Shown here: in pieces, positions 6,582-9,802 of the stretch
How positions within the stretch are numbered: position 1 is the first letter of the stretch
Layout of the letters: each line of letters starts with the position of its first letter
DNA from: Pseudomonadota bacterium
GTDB taxonomy: Bacteria; Pseudomonadota; Gammaproteobacteria; Burkholderiales; SG8-39
Assembly: GCA_021825225.1 (NCBI GenBank)
Contig: JAKAIH010000065.1
Span: forward strand, 1-9,802
DNA: 9,802 bases
Direction: 5' to 3'
Program-made: the position numbers and the translations under genes
Notes under the pieces: generated by a model
Told to the model about the DNA's origin: nothing
Seen by the model: only the letters and a program-made list of their open reading frames with translations
The model's database searches: none

Positions 6582-7580
6582 ATGAACATGATGTCCGACT
6601 TCAATTCCGCCACTGCCTGCCTGCTGCAGATGGTCGATGAGCACTTCGAACTCGAAGACTACCAGAGCGGCGTGCCGCGCTGGTGCACGGGTTGCGGCGA
6701 CAATGCCATTCTGGCAGCAGTGCAAAGGCTGTGCCGCGACGAAGGGCTGCGGCCGGAGAAGACCGTGTTCGTGTCCGGCATCGGCTGCTCCAGCCGTTTT
6801 CCGCATTACATGAAGACCTATGGTTTCCACGGCATCCACGGGCGTGCGCTGCCGGTGGCCGAAGGCGTGAAAATGGCGCGCCCGGACCTGACCGTGTTCG
6901 TGAACACCGGCGACGGCGACTGCACCAGCATCGGGGCGGCGCACTGGATCCACGCGATCCGCTACAACATGAACCTCACGGTGTTCCTGCATGACAACCA
7001 GATTTACGGCCTGACCAAGAAACAGGCCTCGCCGACTTCGCCGATCGGCACCAAGAGCAACACCACTCCGCGCGGCAGCTACCTGCAGGCGCTGAATCCG
7101 CTGACGGTCACGCTCGGCGTGCAGAACGTCTCCTTCGTCGCGCAGGCGGTGGACTGGATTCCGGAAGTGCTGTTCGACATCGTCAAGGCGGCCTACCACC
7201 ACAAGGGCCTGTCGTTCGTGCGCATTGTGCAGCGCTGCCCGGAATGGCTGCCGAAGGCGCTCGATCCGTGGATGCAGGACCCGAACCGGGTGCAGCTGCT
7301 CAATCACAAGGACGGCCTGCAGTTCAGCGCCGGCCTCTCAAGGGTGTACAAAAACCAGCTCGAGCACGACCCCTCGAACATCGACCGCGCGCGCGAAATC
7401 GCGTCCGGTCAGCACGATATCCCGGTCGGGATCCTGTATCGCAACCCGGCGGTCCCCTGCTACGAGGACCTGCGCCGTTCGGACAAGCTGCACACGCCCG
7501 ATCTGACGCGCGCGGGACTCAACGCGGAGCTCGACAAGTACACGGTCTGGCCGCAGGAAGCGGGACAGAAAGTCGCATAA
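6582..7580 (+). CDS. korB: 2-oxoacid:ferredoxin oxidoreductase, beta subunit
   Basis: This 332-residue partner of KorA carries the thiamine diphosphate and one [4Fe-4S] cluster. The TPP/Mg motif is Gly110-Asp-Gly-Asp113, followed by Asn139-Gln-Ile-Tyr-Gly143 and Gln148-Ala-Ser-Pro-Thr152. Cluster ligands are Cys35 and Cys38 (Trp-Cys-Thr-Gly-Cys-Gly), Cys69 (Gly-Ile-Gly-Cys-Ser-Ser) and Cys219 (Gln-Arg-Cys-Pro), the expected four-Cys set of KorB-type subunits. The start ATG 6582 has a strong ribosome site AAGGTGA (6568-6574), 7 nt upstream. It lies 51 bp after korA. No small ferredoxin-like delta subunit gene is present between or beside these genes, so an external ferredoxin, or the ferredoxin domain of the next gene product, must take the electrons. 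The catalytic residues appear intact, so the complex should be active. Confidence 0.93.
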   Translation: MNMMSDFNSATACLLQMVDEHFELEDYQSGVPRWCTGCGDNAILAAVQRLCRDEGLRPEKTVFVSGIGCSSRFPHYMKTYGFHGIHGRALPVAEGVKMARPDLTVFVNTGDGDCTSIGAAHWIHAIRYNMNLTVFLHDNQIYGLTKKQASPTSPIGTKSNTTPRGSYLQALNPLTVTLGVQNVSFVAQAVDWIPEVLFDIVKAAYHHKGLSFVRIVQRCPEWLPKALDPWMQDPNRVQLLNHKDGLQFSAGLSRVYKNQLEHDPSNIDRAREIASGQHDIPVGILYRNPAVPCYEDLRRSDKLHTPDLTRAGLNAELDKYTVWPQEAGQKVA

Positions 7581-7585
7581 AGCGT

Positions 7586-7614
7586 CGGCGCGCAGATTAG
7601 CATCGCGTGCGCCG
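7586..7614 (+). other. Intercistronic hairpin between korB and the last gene
   Basis: CGGCGCGC (7586-7593) pairs with GTGCGCCG (7607-7614), eight pairs with one G-U, around a 13-nt loop. It begins 5 bp after the korB stop. No T run follows, so it is more likely an mRNA-stabilising or processing element, or partial attenuation, than a full terminator. Confidence 0.4.
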
Positions 7615-7655
7615 GCATCGAAAGCACACCACCAGCAAGGCAGGTTGATAAAGAC

Positions 7656-9802
7656 ATGGAAGCGGACACTCAAGCACACGTTGCTTTTTTCTTGACCGGC
7701 AGGCGGCCGGGTGAGTACCTCGACGCGGTCGATGGACTGGGCCTGCGCCCGGCCCTGTTTGCGGGCTACCGGGAACTTACCCAGCTGCGCTACGATTTTC
7801 CGCTGCTGCTGGTCGCCAATAGGTCGGATGCGGGTTTCGTGGAATCGCTGTCGGGCCTGGTTGACGCCGCGCTCGCGAGCGCCGCGAAAGGGAGCGACGC
7901 CGAACGCGTGCGCAAACACGCGCTGCGGCTGGAACAGGAAATTCGCACGCTGGTTGCGTCCGGCGCAAGCGGGCCTTTATCCGCATTGTGGGACAAGGCC
8001 GCCGGGCGGCTTGCGAAGGGCGAGGACAAATCGCTCGCAGACAGCCTGAAGCGCACGCGCGCTGCGATCAAGGTCGATGGCGATGTGGCGGATTGCGATG
8101 CCGCGCTGCCCGCGCGCCTGCTGCGCCACGCCTGGGGCGCGGTGCAACAGCAGAAAGCCGCAGCCTTCCGCAAGGATCTGGACCGGTTGGTGTTGAATCT
8201 GTCGGACATCCTCAAGGCCGACTTCGAACGCTCGGAAGCGGGGCGCAGCGCGAAGCACCTGAAAGCAGCGGTAGGGTCCGGCTTCGGCGAAGCGTTCGAC
8301 TTCGACGCGATGTCGCGCATGTTGTCCAAGGCGCTGCCGAAAGACGCGTTTCCAGAGAGTCGGCGCAAGCGCATACGCGCGCTGCTCGATGTCCTGGGCA
8401 ATCAGCAGTTCTTTCCCGCTCCGGGCGCTGCGGCGAAAAAGCCCGGTGCCGCGAAATCCTATTCTTTCCTGTTCGACAGCTGCTCCGATGCGCTGGCCGC
8501 GTTCCGTGGGCGCATGCCGAAACTGATCGAGCTGGCCCGGGCCATAGCGATCGCCGAACTCGAGATCGACGGGCAGTACAGCGAAGCCAAGCACGACGCC
8601 TTGTTCGAGCAGTTCGGTGCGAACGGGCTGGACCCGCAGGACCTCGCGCCGTTCCCGGATTATCTGGTATGCGTCAACGCCGCGAAACTGGGGGCGGACG
8701 AGCATGCCCAGCTGATGGAAATCCTGTCCTCGACGCTGCCGATCAAGGTCCTGCTGCAGATCGACGACATTCTGGAGGAGTCCTCGAGCGGCGAGGGCAA
8801 GCTCAGCGCCGGCATGCGCAGCCGGCAGATCGCGAACATGGCGATCGGGCTCAACGAAGTGTACGTGCTGCAATCGGCGAGCTCGAACCTGTACCGCTTC
8901 CGCGAGCGCATGCTGCGCGGACTCGCCTATCGCGGTCCCGCGCTGTTCAGCGTGTACTCGGGTGCGAACGCCGCCGCCTCCGACCTGCCGCCGTATCTGA
9001 TGTCGGCCGCGGCGATGGAATCGCGCGCGTTCCCGGCGTTTACTTACGACCCGTCCGCGGGCGCGAACTGGGCGTCGCGCTTTTACCTCGAAGCCAATTC
9101 GCAGGTGGATCTCGACTGGCCGATCCAGGGTTTTGCCTACGAGGACGAGGAGCACCAGCGGGTGTCGGAGGACCTTGCGTTCACGCTGGTCGACTTCGTC
9201 GCGAGCGACCGCCGCTATGCGCGGCACCTCGCGCGCGTGCCGCGCGAGAAATGGAATGGCAGCATGATACCGGTGGACGAGTCGCTCACGCGCGAGCGCA
9301 AAGGCCTGCCCGACAAGGTGCCGAGCGTGCTCATGGTCGACGCCGACAACGTGCTGCAACGCGTGATCGTCGACGAACGGCTGATCCGCGAAGCGCGCCG
9401 CTGCCGCGAAATGTGGCACAGCCTGCAGGAACTGGGCGGAGTGCATAATTCGCACGCGGAAAAACTGCTCGCGCGCGAGCGCAAGGCCTGGGAAGAGCGC
9501 ATGCAGCAGGAAGCCGAGGCGAGCGCCGCGGCCGCGCCTGCACCTGCGGCCGCCGCTGCAGCAAGCGCGTCCGTTGCGCCGGTTGCTGCGGGCGCCCCCG
9601 CGGAAGCCGAGCCCGAACGCTCGTCCGACGAAGCCTATATCGAGACGCCGCGCTGCGCGACCTGCAACGAGTGCACCAACATCAACAACAAGATGTTCAT
9701 GTACGACGGCAACAAGCAGGCCTACATCGCCGACATCAACGCCGGCACCTATGCGCAGCTCGTAGAAGCCGCGGAGAATTGCCAGGTGGCCATCATCCAC
9801 CC
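7656..9802 (+). CDS. Degenerate PFOR TPP-domain-like protein with C-terminal ferredoxin domain, 3' partial
   Basis: I found no named family for the whole protein. The frame runs without a stop from ATG 7656 to the window edge, giving 716 residues so far. The start is the first standard one after the korB stop in this frame, with AAGG and AGG 11-15 nt upstream. Residues 1-330 are mostly helical and unassigned. Residues about 330-480 resemble the last TPP domain of pyruvate:ferredoxin oxidoreductase: Glu401-Val-Tyr-Val, Gly427-Pro-Ala-Leu-Phe-Ser-Val-Tyr-Ser-Gly, and Phe459-Pro-Ala-Phe-Thr-Tyr-Asp-Pro align with it, but the cofactor motifs (Gly-Asp-Gly and the Asn-Thr-Gly-Gly loop) are missing. 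An Ala/Pro linker (620-660) leads to a ferredoxin-like domain with Cys667-x2-Cys670-x2-Cys673 and Cys709, enough for one [4Fe-4S] cluster. It is 75 bp behind korB, so an electron carrier or assembly role for KorAB is likely (inference). Confidence 0.72.
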   Translation, partial: MEADTQAHVAFFLTGRRPGEYLDAVDGLGLRPALFAGYRELTQLRYDFPLLLVANRSDAGFVESLSGLVDAALASAAKGSDAERVRKHALRLEQEIRTLVASGASGPLSALWDKAAGRLAKGEDKSLADSLKRTRAAIKVDGDVADCDAALPARLLRHAWGAVQQQKAAAFRKDLDRLVLNLSDILKADFERSEAGRSAKHLKAAVGSGFGEAFDFDAMSRMLSKALPKDAFPESRRKRIRALLDVLGNQQFFPAPGAAAKKPGAAKSYSFLFDSCSDALAAFRGRMPKLIELARAIAIAELEIDGQYSEAKHDALFEQFGANGLDPQDLAPFPDYLVCVNAAKLGADEHAQLMEILSSTLPIKVLLQIDDILEESSSGEGKLSAGMRSRQIANMAIGLNEVYVLQSASSNLYRFRERMLRGLAYRGPALFSVYSGANAAASDLPPYLMSAAAMESRAFPAFTYDPSAGANWASRFYLEANSQVDLDWPIQGFAYEDEEHQRVSEDLAFTLVDFVASDRRYARHLARVPREKWNGSMIPVDESLTRERKGLPDKVPSVLMVDADNVLQRVIVDERLIREARRCREMWHSLQELGGVHNSHAEKLLARERKAWEERMQQEAEASAAAAPAPAAAAAASASVAPVAAGAPAEAEPERSSDEAYIETPRCATCNECTNINNKMFMYDGNKQAYIADINAGTYAQLVEAAENCQVAIIH

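Noticed and set aside
7977..9800. 607-codon ORF on the minus strand
   Set aside because: It is the shadow of the + strand gene from 7656: its translation is rich in His, Arg and Ala without domains, as expected opposite GC-rich codons. The same holds for the minus-strand ORFs at 3026-4555, 4560-6284, 1913-2896 and 6402-7307.

Overview
The window comes from a GC-rich proteobacterium. The codon use, the stringent-type tRNA promoter, the FNR/Anr box and the gene content fit a facultatively anaerobic betaproteobacterium (Rhodocyclales or Nitrosomonadales type), but the sequence does not prove the genus. All supported genes lie on the + strand; the long ORFs on the opposite strand are GC-driven shadows.

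Layout. 2-817 is the 3' part of a YeeE/YedE-type sulfur-compound membrane transporter. 889-1126 holds a consensus-like promoter and two tandem lysine tRNAs with anticodons TTT and CTT. 1127-1355 has no gene but carries two strong, mutually exclusive hairpins. 1356-1622 encodes an 88-residue protein with eight cysteines and no function I recognise. 1623-2008 is a regulatory region: a near-perfect FNR/Anr site (1722-1735), a correctly spaced -10 element, and a leader of about 240 nt with several inverted repeats.

From 2009 onward there is a probable operon of five genes: nfnA (flavin and [2Fe-2S] subunit), nfnB (glutamate-synthase-small-chain-like subunit with two Cys clusters), korA (fused gamma-alpha subunit of a 2-oxoacid:ferredoxin oxidoreductase), korB (TPP and [4Fe-4S] beta subunit), and a large gene running off the right edge. 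That last gene has a region resembling the TPP domain of pyruvate:ferredoxin oxidoreductase but without its cofactor motifs, followed by an Ala/Pro-rich linker and a single-cluster ferredoxin domain.

Taken together the operon looks like a low-potential electron module switched on without oxygen. KorAB would oxidise a 2-oxoacid with CoA and reduce a ferredoxin, possibly the domain fused to the last protein, and NfnAB would exchange those electrons with NAD(P)H. KorAB is known to feed ferredoxin-dependent benzoyl-CoA reduction in Thauera; no reductase of that kind is visible here, so the final electron sink is unknown. The last gene is the least explained part of the window and the best candidate for something undescribed.
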